Part shown: positions 1 through 7,260 of the stretch, piece by piece
Layout of the letters: every line of letters begins with the position of its first letter
How positions within the stretch are numbered: position 1 is the first letter of the stretch
Origin: Elusimicrobiota bacterium
Lineage (GTDB): Bacteria > CAYTYR01 > UBA6262
Length of the DNA stretch: 35,629 bases
Direction: 5' to 3'
NCBI GenBank assembly: GCA_003153935.1
Contig: PMCA01000021.1
Coordinates: 1-35,629 of the forward strand
Notes under the pieces: generated by a model
The model's input: the letters and a program-made list of their open reading frames with translations, nothing else
Told to the model about the DNA's origin: nothing
Database searches by the model: none
Translations under genes and position numbers: made by a program

Positions 1-529
1 GCGGCCCGAAGACGTTGAAATAGCGCAGGCACACGGTTTCCAGGCCATAGACCCGGTAAAAGTTGCGACAGTAGTTCTCCCCGGTCAGTTTAGCGGTGGC
101 ATAGGGAGATAACGGAATAGCTGGCATAGTCTCTACTTTGGGCAGGGTCGGCGTATCGCCGTAGGCAGAGCTCGAAGCCGCGAAAACTACTCTTTTAACC
201 TTGGCATCCCTGGCCGCCAGCAGGACATTGAGCGTGCCTTCCACATTAACTTCATTACTGGTAAAAGGATCGCTGACCGAACGGGCAACGGACGGCAGAG
301 CGGCCTGGTGCAGGACAAAATCCACCCCTTTAACCGCTTTGGCTACCGCTTTTTTGTTGCGGATATCGCCTTTGACCAGTTCTATTTTAGATAATAACCC
401 AGACAAGTTTTCCGTCTTGCCTGTGGAAAAATTGTCCAGGACCCTGACTTTGTGCTTCCTTTTCAGCAGGGTTTCAACAATATTGGAGCCTATGAAACCG
501 GCTCCGCCAGTTACTAAGAATTTAGCCAT
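1..529 (-). CDS. NAD-dependent sugar-nucleotide epimerase (extended SDR), 3' part missing
   Basis: The reading frame starts with ATG at 529 and runs off the left edge, giving about 176 residues. The N-terminus has the Rossmann motif GGAGFIGS at residues 7-14. Further on come a Ser-rich stretch ending in AYG, the catalytic YATAK (YxxxK) motif and RYFNVFGP near the edge. This is the signature of UDP-glucose or UDP-GlcNAc 4-epimerases and related dehydratases. The RYFNVFGP form resembles WbpP/GalE-like 4-epimerases, but the substrate cannot be fixed without the C-terminal half. The likely role is cytoplasmic supply of UDP-galactose-type sugars for envelope polysaccharide. It follows the GH35 gene by about 45 bases but has its own promoter. 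There is no Shine-Dalgarno sequence before the ATG. Confidence 0.88.
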   Translation of the reverse strand, partial: MAKFLVTGGAGFIGSNIVETLLKRKHKVRVLDNFSTGKTENLSGLLSKIELVKGDIRNKKAVAKAVKGVDFVLHQAALPSVARSVSDPFTSNEVNVEGTLNVLLAARDAKVKRVVFAASSSAYGDTPTLPKVETMPAIPLSPYATAKLTGENYCRNFYRVYGLETVCLRYFNVFGP

Positions 530-537
530 AGGTAAAA

Positions 538-566
538 ACTATACCCCGAAATCAACGATTTGTCAA
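538..566 (-). promoter_or_regulatory. sigma70-type promoter of the epimerase gene
   Basis: On the minus strand TTGACA (566-561) is followed by a 17-base spacer and TATAGT (543-538), a near-consensus promoter. The ATG at 529 lies only eight bases beyond the -10 box, so the transcript should begin within a few bases of the start codon and have almost no leader. The promoter begins right after the GH35 stop codon and separates the epimerase from the sugar operon. Confidence 0.75.
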
Positions 567-573
567 GCGGCTC

Positions 574-3132
574 CTACTTCAGATAGATCAAATATCGCTG
601 GAAATTACGCGCCAGGTCACCAGCGGTAAATTTGATATTCTTGCCCTGCGGCGAAAATGAAATTCCCACCTGTCCGGCGGCGTCTATCGCCACTACCGAC
701 TTAACCTCTTCCGCGCTGAGCGGAATCATAACCTCTGCTGTATCCCCGCTGATAATATTGGTCAGCGTTAATTCATAATACCCCTGTTGTTCCACCAGGG
801 CCAGATCACAGCCAAGACTGGCGGCTAACGCCCGGTCGCCGAGGACCAGACGGGGTTTGGTCGAACTGCGGCGGTGGTCATTGGTACATTTAAGCAGAGC
901 GGAATTTATACGGCCCTTCTTGATACCCACGACCGCCGCGGTATTGGCGCAAAGCTCCACTGTGAAATATTGCGCCTGGTCATGTTCGTCGGTATAACGG
1001 ATCAGCCGGCTGACCGGGAAACTATCGCGGGTCAGGATAAAAAGATATTGTTTGCCGGCGCTTTTATCGTCATATTGCGTAACGTCCACGCGCGGGCTCA
1101 GGGCGCAATTAAAAGCCCGGCTGTTGGGAGTAACCTTGAACCGTTCCAGCAGGTATTCTACCAAGCCTTCGTTCTCCCAGACATTTTCCGCGGTCAGCCA
1201 GGGAATGAAACCCAAAAACACGCCCCGGCCCTTGCCTTTAGCCACCACATAACCGCAATCGATCTTTTTATCGTTATAAAACGCATGCGCCAGGGGCTTG
1301 TGTTCCTCCCCGAGTTCAGTTTGCAGCACCGTTCCCAGAACGAGGCAGTTAAATCTGAGCCGGTCCAAGGTAACCGCCAGCGCCTTAGTCAGGCCTATTT
1401 TATTAACCTGTGCAGAGAAAATATTATACTGCAAGGTCCGGCAGGGCAGCATGTCCTCGTTCAGGTACGGGACGGTCCCGGTCATGACCAGGGTCCCGCC
1501 TTTGCGTATATAGTCTACGAGTTTGCGCTGGGTAGCGCCGTCCATCCAGTCAAACCCGTTAGTAAAGATCATTTTATATTTCAACAGATCGGATAGTTTG
1601 TCTTCTTTAAGATACGCCAGATCGCTTTCGGTATCGCTTTTGGCCAGCATGCGCAGGAAGGGATCCCAACCATAAGCCACGCCGCGGCATACATCGCTAA
1701 AGCCCGCTTTTTGCCATTCACCAGGATCCTGCTGCCAGGCCGCTGCCTGGCTGTAAGGTGTGTACAGTCCCCAGGCGATCTGGGCCCGTTTCTTTTTCCG
1801 GGTCAGGTTCACGCCTTCCCGGTTTAAAAATGAAGCCATCTGGTACAGCGTCCAGTATTTGGGGCGCACCGAGCCGTCTTCCGCGATCGGCGGATGATGA
1901 GGATATGGCGGTAAATGCCCCCGGTCCAGCTGTTCGTTCCAGCCGTCGGTGGCAGCCATGGTGTAAATGTTCAGGCCGGTAGCGCCGAAAGCGATGTAGG
2001 CCATGGACTGGAAATAGCTGGGCTGGCAGAATTCATAAGCCGGGTCGTAGATCTTGCTGAAGCCCCAGTTCTCCTCCAGGCAGATACCGCGTGACCTGGT
2101 AGCCATCTGCCGGTACCGGCAATAATCTTCCCATTTGTCGTAGATAACTCCCAGCCAGTTGGTGAACCCGTAATGCGCTTCCTTGTCCATCAGCCGCTGG
2201 TTATTCTTGGCGAAATACGCTTCCTGGTGCGCCGCATCGGTGCCGGGCGGGTTGAAATTGGTCAGGTAAGGGACCTGGATACCCTTCATGAAACTCTTGT
2301 ATTTTTTCACGATCAAGGGTATGAAAGTGCCGACATACTCTCCCCAATCCATATAGGGCAGGATAGCGCGCCGGCGCCTGACCCCCTGCCATTCCCGGGG
2401 GAATTCCACATCGTTGAAACTGCTATAGTCCCGTCCATAAACCTGGCTCAAACGGCCGGCGGTTTTATATTTTTTCTTCAGGAATTTCCGCCATTCGTGG
2501 AGAGAGGATTTGGAATAATCATAGGCGTTTATTTCATGACCGGCATCCGAATAAATGCCTTCATTCAATATTTGCACGGCGATGATCGGACCCGCCGGGT
2601 ATTGGTATGGTTTGAGGATCTCCCTGGCGACCGTCTCCAGCCAGATCTTGACGTATTTTAAGTATTTAGGGTCCAGAGGCGCCGGCAGTGCCTGTTCTTT
2701 GACGTTGGTCCAGGTCCTGGCCGCTCCTTTATTATTAGTAATTGGCTCGATACCTGTTGTCTCACCCGGCTCGACATAATCTGGTAAACCACCGTAATTC
2801 AACTCGGCATGGACGAAAGGCCCGGGTTTGGCGACTACCAGCAGACCCAGTTTTTGGCACAGTTCCAGCAGGTACTTGACATCGCGGTTAGGCTGGGTCT
2901 TGCCGGCAAAATCATATTTGACCTGGCCTGACATCGGGTCCTCAGGCATATGATGGCGCCAGGGCAGATAAAAAGTGACATACTTGACGCCGCATTCTTT
3001 TATCCTGGTCAACTGCATTTCCCAGTCTTCTTTATGGTCGCGGTAATAGGGATAATCCGCGCTCAATAGGAATACCGGAGAACCATCGAGATGTAAAGCG
3101 CCGTCTTTAATTGTGGAACGCTGCCATTTCAT
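574..3132 (-). CDS. GH35-type beta-galactosidase, cytoplasmic
   Basis: A protein of 852 residues with no signal peptide, so probably cytoplasmic and acting on imported oligosaccharides. The N-terminal TIM barrel carries the GH35 hallmark KPGPFVHAE...GGLP near residues 102-117 and the acid/base motif ILNEG (Asn190-Glu191). A CLEENWGF segment near residues 351-358 probably holds the nucleophile glutamate. The segment around residues 500-560 looks like the glutamine-amidotransferase-like middle domain known from GH42-type enzymes, and beta-rich domains follow. I chose the second ATG (3132). The first ATG (3138) overlaps the upstream permease stop and directly abuts the AAAAGG ribosome site, while the second sits six bases from it. 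It is the last gene of the LacI-controlled operon. The exact galactoside substrate is unknown. Confidence 0.8.
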   Translation of the reverse strand: MKWQRSTIKDGALHLDGSPVFLLSADYPYYRDHKEDWEMQLTRIKECGVKYVTFYLPWRHHMPEDPMSGQVKYDFAGKTQPNRDVKYLLELCQKLGLLVVAKPGPFVHAELNYGGLPDYVEPGETTGIEPITNNKGAARTWTNVKEQALPAPLDPKYLKYVKIWLETVAREILKPYQYPAGPIIAVQILNEGIYSDAGHEINAYDYSKSSLHEWRKFLKKKYKTAGRLSQVYGRDYSSFNDVEFPREWQGVRRRRAILPYMDWGEYVGTFIPLIVKKYKSFMKGIQVPYLTNFNPPGTDAAHQEAYFAKNNQRLMDKEAHYGFTNWLGVIYDKWEDYCRYRQMATRSRGICLEENWGFSKIYDPAYEFCQPSYFQSMAYIAFGATGLNIYTMAATDGWNEQLDRGHLPPYPHHPPIAEDGSVRPKYWTLYQMASFLNREGVNLTRKKKRAQIAWGLYTPYSQAAAWQQDPGEWQKAGFSDVCRGVAYGWDPFLRMLAKSDTESDLAYLKEDKLSDLLKYKMIFTNGFDWMDGATQRKLVDYIRKGGTLVMTGTVPYLNEDMLPCRTLQYNIFSAQVNKIGLTKALAVTLDRLRFNCLVLGTVLQTELGEEHKPLAHAFYNDKKIDCGYVVAKGKGRGVFLGFIPWLTAENVWENEGLVEYLLERFKVTPNSRAFNCALSPRVDVTQYDDKSAGKQYLFILTRDSFPVSRLIRYTDEHDQAQYFTVELCANTAAVVGIKKGRINSALLKCTNDHRRSSTKPRLVLGDRALAASLGCDLALVEQQGYYELTLTNIISGDTAEVMIPLSAEEVKSVVAIDAAGQVGISFSPQGKNIKFTAGDLARNFQRYLIYLK

Positions 3133-3134
3133 AC

Positions 3135-3974
3135 TCATCCTTTTACCGCCCCCATGGTCATTCCTTTAATGATATATTTCTGCATGATCAGAAAAATGAT
3201 GACCATCGGAATAATAGTGATGGTCGCCCCCGCCAGCAGCAGGTGGTACTTGCTGCCGGATTGGGTCATCAGCATGCCCAGGCCCAGCGGCAGGGTGAAC
3301 TTATCCTGGCTGGTGATCAACACCAGCGGCCATGTGAAGTTGTTCCAGTTGAACATGAAAGTGAAAATACCCACCACCGCCAGCACCGGCTTGGACAAGG
3401 GAATGATCACATGCCAGAAGATACCGAAGCGGGAACAGCCGTCCAAGGTAGCCGCTTCCTCGAGCTCTATCGGTATGCCGATAATGAACTGCCTGATGAG
3501 GAAGACATTGTAAACGGACATGCAGACGGGAATGATCAGGCCCCACAGCGAATCGTACATGCCCAGGTTCTTGGTAATGTACACCAGCGGTATCATGATG
3601 ACATAGAACGGTATCATCAGCGAGGCCAGCATGAAGCCAAATATTTTTTCTTTGAAGGGGAAATTGATCCGGGCGAAGGCATAAGCCGCCAGGGTGTTGA
3701 AGAACAGGTTGAATAGTGTGGCCACTATGGCTACAAAAAGGCTGTTCAGGAACATCCGGCCGAAGGGCAGCTGCGCCATCACTTCCCGGTAATTGTTCAG
3801 GGTGACGCTCAGTCGTCCGGTCTCCGGGTCAGTTGGCAGTAATCTTACGCCGTGGCTGTACAGGTCCTCCGGCTGGCGCAGGGAGGCACTGGCCATCCAG
3901 ATGAAAGGCACGACCATAACCAGCACGAATGCACACAAGCACAGGTAGATGAAAATTCTGGAGATCCGGTCCAT
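3135..3974 (-). CDS. ABC sugar transporter permease, MalG type
   Basis: Inner-membrane permease of 279 residues, the usual length of the MalG/UgpE family. An N-terminal membrane segment (about residues 8-28) is followed by five more hydrophobic segments. The cytoplasmic EAA loop that docks the ATPase is visible at residues 173-192 (EEAATLDG ... IIPLSKP). It is paired with the MalF-type gene just upstream (eight-base gap) and should form a heterodimeric channel fed by the lipoprotein at 5920-7134. The start is supported by GGAGT nine bases or fewer upstream. No ATPase gene is in the window, as is common in operons that share an MsmK/UgpC-type ATPase encoded elsewhere. Confidence 0.93.
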   Translation of the reverse strand: MDRISRIFIYLCLCAFVLVMVVPFIWMASASLRQPEDLYSHGVRLLPTDPETGRLSVTLNNYREVMAQLPFGRMFLNSLFVAIVATLFNLFFNTLAAYAFARINFPFKEKIFGFMLASLMIPFYVIMIPLVYITKNLGMYDSLWGLIIPVCMSVYNVFLIRQFIIGIPIELEEAATLDGCSRFGIFWHVIIPLSKPVLAVVGIFTFMFNWNNFTWPLVLITSQDKFTLPLGLGMLMTQSGSKYHLLLAGATITIIPMVIIFLIMQKYIIKGMTMGAVKG

Positions 3975-3982
3975 GTTAACTC

Positions 3983-4891
3983 CTAATCATAACTCTGCGG
4001 TACAAACTTAAACTGTATCCAAGTGATCACCAGTATGATCACGAACAATATATAACTCATGGCGCAAGCCAGGCCCATCCGGTAATAACGGAAGGCCTGG
4101 TTGAATAAATTCAGGATATAGACAAAAGTTGAATGTTCCGGACTGCCCAGACCGCTGGTCAGCACATAAATTTGGTCGAAGACCTGGAACGAACCGATGA
4201 TGGAGGTCACCAGGAGGAAAAAAGTTACCGGCCGCAAAAGCGGCAGGGTTATGTTCCAGAACTGCTGCCAGGCATTAGCCCCGTCGATGCGCGCGGCTTC
4301 GTACAGTTCCTCCGGTATGCCTTTTAGCCCGGCCAGAAAAATGATCATGCCGTAGCCGGCTCCCTGCCAGACGCTCATGGCGGCGATGGCCGGTAACGCG
4401 GTTCCCACTTCATTGAGCCAGTTATGCTGAGTCATTTGGGCCAAAGCCAGGCTCTGGTTGATAAACCCGGTGACCGGGTCGTACAGCCATTTCCATAAGG
4501 CGGCGATAGCGATCACCGAGGTGATCATCGGGATGAAATAGCACAGCTTGAAAAAATTCTCCCCGCGGATACGGCTGTTCAGCAACAAAGCCAAAAATAA
4601 TGAGAGCGCCAGGCCGACCGGCACTCTCAATATTATGTATTTAACGGTGACCAGCAAAGACGGCCAGAAATAGGGCTGTTTTTGCTTGTTGAAGAGCAGT
4701 TCCGCGTAATTCCTGAAACTGACAAAATGCGGGGTTGACCGCATGGTCCAGTCGGTGAAACTGTAATAGAAGGATATCAATATAGGGATCAGCACAAATA
4801 TGGCGAAATAGAGCAGTAAGGGCAGGACGAATAAGTACCCGGCCAGCCCTTCCCTGAACTTTTTCTGTCGCAATAATGAAGCAAACTTCAT
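3983..4891 (-). CDS. ABC sugar transporter permease, MalF type
   Basis: Inner-membrane permease of 302 residues. A cytoplasmic N-terminus is followed by a membrane segment at about residues 18-42, and several more follow. The EAA loop lies at residues 198-221 (YEAARIDG ... LPLLRP). The C-terminal region with FDQIYVLTSGLG is typical of UgpA/LacF-like permeases. It pairs with the MalG-type permease downstream. GGAGC upstream of the ATG supports the start. It lies 19 bases after the secreted domain protein gene, within the LacI operon. Import of a mono- or oligosaccharide released by the neighbouring glycosidases is the natural inference. Confidence 0.93.
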   Translation of the reverse strand: MKFASLLRQKKFREGLAGYLFVLPLLLYFAIFVLIPILISFYYSFTDWTMRSTPHFVSFRNYAELLFNKQKQPYFWPSLLVTVKYIILRVPVGLALSLFLALLLNSRIRGENFFKLCYFIPMITSVIAIAALWKWLYDPVTGFINQSLALAQMTQHNWLNEVGTALPAIAAMSVWQGAGYGMIIFLAGLKGIPEELYEAARIDGANAWQQFWNITLPLLRPVTFFLLVTSIIGSFQVFDQIYVLTSGLGSPEHSTFVYILNLFNQAFRYYRMGLACAMSYILFVIILVITWIQFKFVPQSYD

Positions 4892-4910
4892 TTTTGCTCC
4901 TGTATCATTT

Positions 4911-5834
4911 TTACTTTGCGAAATTGATCGTCACGTAAGACTGGCTTATCTGGGCAAAGCTGGCTATTTCGCCAGGCCGGCCATCCGCCGCATAGCTGCC
5001 TAATTCCTTTTCCTGGATCTCGCTGCTGGGGCTGGCCAGGTCAAAAATGTCGGAATCAACGCCATCCTCATTATCCTTGCCTTCGCCGCCGCCACCATGC
5101 CATTCAGTTCCTTCAGCGTAAACTTCCCGTAAGTGGCTATTCTCTTCCTGCCCGACGCCGACGATCACTTTCCAGGTCTGTCCGGCCGGGTTGCCAATAA
5201 TGGAAATAGGGATAGCCACTTCCACCGCGTTCCAATTATCATCATCGACTTGGAAGCCTTGGGTATCAGTCTTTTCCCCGAGTTTCCTGGCTACCAGCTT
5301 GCCTTTGTCATCCCAGATGAATCCTTTGAAGGTACCGAAGATCGCCACGGTATAATGCAGTGACAGCTCCGGGGCTACGCGCAGTTCGCCGAAGCAACCC
5401 GTAGTCGGGTCGATAGTATCAACATCGCCCTGAGGGAAGAAACTCATGCCGCCCGGTTGCCCCTCTTTATGAATGCCGATGAGGCGGTAAGGGGTCCACC
5501 AATTACCGGGACGAGTGGTCTTGAACAGGAAATAGACATTTTGGGCATCATACGTGACCCGGAATTCCAACAGGTCAGCTCCTTTGCCCAAATCCTGGTT
5601 GGAAGGATAATAATATTTCCCATTCCCAGTGTCGTCTCCCTTGGCGTCTTTCCAGATAAATTCATTGTTGGAAACACAGGAGGTATTTTCCTGCGTGGGC
5701 GGTACACCGGTCCAATCCATTATGTTCTTGTCCACCTTTATGGTCTTGCGTCCTACCAGGTCCGCGGCAAAAACTGAACTTGCCAATAAAAAAACAGCGA
5801 TCAACAACGTTAACAATATCTTCGTGCGTTTCAT
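4911..5834 (-). CDS. secreted stand-alone DOMON-like/glucodextranase-type binding domain
   Basis: A 307-residue exported protein. A signal peptide spans residues 1-23 (KR, hydrophobic core, VFA-A cleavage). The remainder is one domain beginning TIKVDKNIMDW. It closely matches the last 270 residues of the GH2 enzyme at 7261-11733: shared motifs include DKNIMDW, NEFIW/DEFIW, EFRVTYD, RLIGI, EWHGGGG and LASPSSEIQ, and both end in NFAK/TFAK. The fold resembles the DOMON/CBM9-like beta-sandwich found at the ends of glucodextranase-type enzymes; this assignment is from memory of the family. A role in binding carbohydrate outside the cytoplasmic membrane, next to the substrate-binding lipoprotein, is inferred. 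AAAGGAGG precedes the ATG. Confidence 0.7.
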   Translation of the reverse strand: MKRTKILLTLLIAVFLLASSVFAADLVGRKTIKVDKNIMDWTGVPPTQENTSCVSNNEFIWKDAKGDDTGNGKYYYPSNQDLGKGADLLEFRVTYDAQNVYFLFKTTRPGNWWTPYRLIGIHKEGQPGGMSFFPQGDVDTIDPTTGCFGELRVAPELSLHYTVAIFGTFKGFIWDDKGKLVARKLGEKTDTQGFQVDDDNWNAVEVAIPISIIGNPAGQTWKVIVGVGQEENSHLREVYAEGTEWHGGGGEGKDNEDGVDSDIFDLASPSSEIQEKELGSYAADGRPGEIASFAQISQSYVTINFAK

Positions 5835-5853
5835 GTTGCCTCCTTTTAATTAA

Positions 5854-5917
5854 GTTTCGAGTTGACGAGTTACCAGTTACGAGTTTTGGGAACTCGAAAC
5901 ACGAAACTCGCTAACTG
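5854..5917. repeat. palindromic GTTNCGA element, copy 1 (core-less)
   Basis: An intergenic inverted repeat between the binding-protein gene and the secreted-domain gene. The left arm is a run of heptamer-like units (GTTTCGA, GTTGACGA, GTTACCA, GTTACGA, GTTTTGG). The right arm is their complement: GTTTCGAGTT at the left matches AACTCGAAAC at the right perfectly. Copies 2 and 3 are longer because they have an AT-rich core between the arms. In mRNA this would form a hairpin. There is no U-tract, so it is not a plain terminator. Confidence 0.75.
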
Positions 5918-5919
5918 CT

Positions 5920-7134
5920 TCATTGTTTTTCTTCCGCCAGAACGGCGTCGCAATCTTTGGCCGCGTCGTTCAGCGCCGCCGCAGCGGTCTTGCGTTTATT
6001 CAGGGCCTCATCGATGGCCCTGGCCAGTATCTCGTCGTTTATCTTGGTCCAGGATTCCACCATCGGCTTACTTACCGCGTACTGGAGCTGTTCCATGAAC
6101 ATTTTCAGGTCCGGATCGCCCTGGAACCGCGGATGGTTGATCAGGGTCTTCTTGACCGGAAAATTACCGGTGACCTCGCTCATAACTATCTGGTTTTCAT
6201 CCAGCATCAGGTAACGGATAAAATCCCAGGCCGCCGGGGGATCCTTAGCGTTCTGGTAGATAACCAGGCTCTCGCCGCCAAGGTTAGTGGCAAACTGAGT
6301 TTTTTTCGGTATCAGCGCCACGCCGTATCTCAGTTTGGGGAAATTGGTCTTGATGCCTTCTATCACCCAGGGACCGTTCAGGGTCATGGCCACCCGGCCC
6401 AGTTCAAAAGCGTTGGCGCTGTCGGTGATCAGGCGAGGCGAGTATTGCAGAAGTTCCTGCCAGAGTTCTAACGCCGCCACACCCGCCGGCTGATTAAAGA
6501 CAGCTTTGGTTTCGTTTTCGTTCAGCATACTCCCGCCGGCGCTAGCCACGAATCCAGGAAACTCCCAGGCGCCATAGCCATCGCCATTGGGCACTACGAA
6601 TCCCGCCACTTTCCCGGGCACATAGGCCTTTTTTGCGATGGCCAACAGTTCGTCCCAGGTTGCAGGCGGGGTTTTGACCATATCCTTATTATAGAATAGC
6701 GCGATGCACGTCTGGTTCAAGGGTATGCCGTAGAAGCTGTTGTTGTATTTCACCATCTTCAAGGCGCCGGCGTAAAAATCTTTCAGGTCGAGGTCGCCGC
6801 CGTTGACGAAATCATCCAGGTTGAGCAGGATATTGTCCTTGGCGAAGCGGGCCACCAGACCGCTGTCGAGATAGGAACAGTCCGGGTTGGCGCCTACAGC
6901 GATGGCCGTATTAATTTTGGTATTGAAATCGCCTTTGGAGACAAAGAACAGCTTTACCCTGGTGCCGGGATGCTCCTGATTATATTTATCAACTAGGGTC
7001 TCGACCTTCTGGTTTCGCGCCTGGTCCCCCGGTGCGTAAGCCCAGAACGAGATCTCCCGTTCAGTGGGCCCCTTCTGCCCGCAACCGGCGAGTACCAATA
7101 AACTTAACATTAATATGCTGAAGATTCTGCGCAA
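5920..7134 (-). CDS. ABC transporter sugar-binding lipoprotein (extracellular solute-binding family 1)
   Basis: A 404-residue MalE-type substrate-binding protein. The N-terminus has a lipoprotein signal with the lipobox LAGC (Cys18), so the mature protein should be lipid-anchored in the envelope. The fold signature of family-1 binding proteins is visible: ISFWAYAPG after the signal, DCSYLDSG, a central YGIPLNQTCIALFYNKD, TWDELLAIAKKA, NGPWVIEGI and a C-terminal helix-rich part. The start is a TTG codon with AGAGG seven bases upstream. The next ATG would leave too short a signal peptide. It is flanked on both sides by palindromic repeats (copies 1 and 2), which could stabilise its part of the operon mRNA. 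It should capture the sugar for the two permeases downstream. Confidence 0.93.
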   Translation of the reverse strand: MRRIFSILMLSLLVLAGCGQKGPTEREISFWAYAPGDQARNQKVETLVDKYNQEHPGTRVKLFFVSKGDFNTKINTAIAVGANPDCSYLDSGLVARFAKDNILLNLDDFVNGGDLDLKDFYAGALKMVKYNNSFYGIPLNQTCIALFYNKDMVKTPPATWDELLAIAKKAYVPGKVAGFVVPNGDGYGAWEFPGFVASAGGSMLNENETKAVFNQPAGVAALELWQELLQYSPRLITDSANAFELGRVAMTLNGPWVIEGIKTNFPKLRYGVALIPKKTQFATNLGGESLVIYQNAKDPPAAWDFIRYLMLDENQIVMSEVTGNFPVKKTLINHPRFQGDPDLKMFMEQLQYAVSKPMVESWTKINDEILARAIDEALNKRKTAAAALNDAAKDCDAVLAEEKQ

Positions 7135-7161
7135 GATAAGACCTCTTAGAAAACTTACAAA

Positions 7162-7256
7162 GTTTCGAGTTGACTAGTTACGAGTTGCGAGTTTTGGTAC
7201 AAATTCTTTATTAATAAATACCTTAACTGGAAACTCGGAACCCGGAACTCGTAACT
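7162..7256. repeat. palindromic GTTNCGA element, copy 2
   Basis: About 95 bases between the GH2 stop and the binding-protein start. Two inverted arms of roughly 36 bases each are built of GTTNCGA-like units. They flank an AT-rich core containing TTTATTAATAAA. The left arm ends in TTTTGG and the complement of the right arm ends in TTAAGG. Copy 3 at 21459-21558 shares the same layout and a similar core. Confidence 0.78.
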
Positions 7257-7260
7257 TCTT

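Noticed and set aside
874-1596. A 240-residue plus-strand open frame
   Set aside because: It lies wholly opposite the GH35 gene, has no recognisable domain or ribosome site, and results from the codon pattern of the real gene.
3130-3138. Start of the GH35 gene at the ATG at 3138
   Set aside because: The AAAAGG ribosome site directly touches it. The ATG at 3132 has the proper six-base spacing.
5854-7256. CRISPR array or ordinary terminators
   Set aside because: The units are 7-8 bases with no spacers and are arranged as inverted arms, so not CRISPR. No U-tract follows either hairpin, so not intrinsic terminators.
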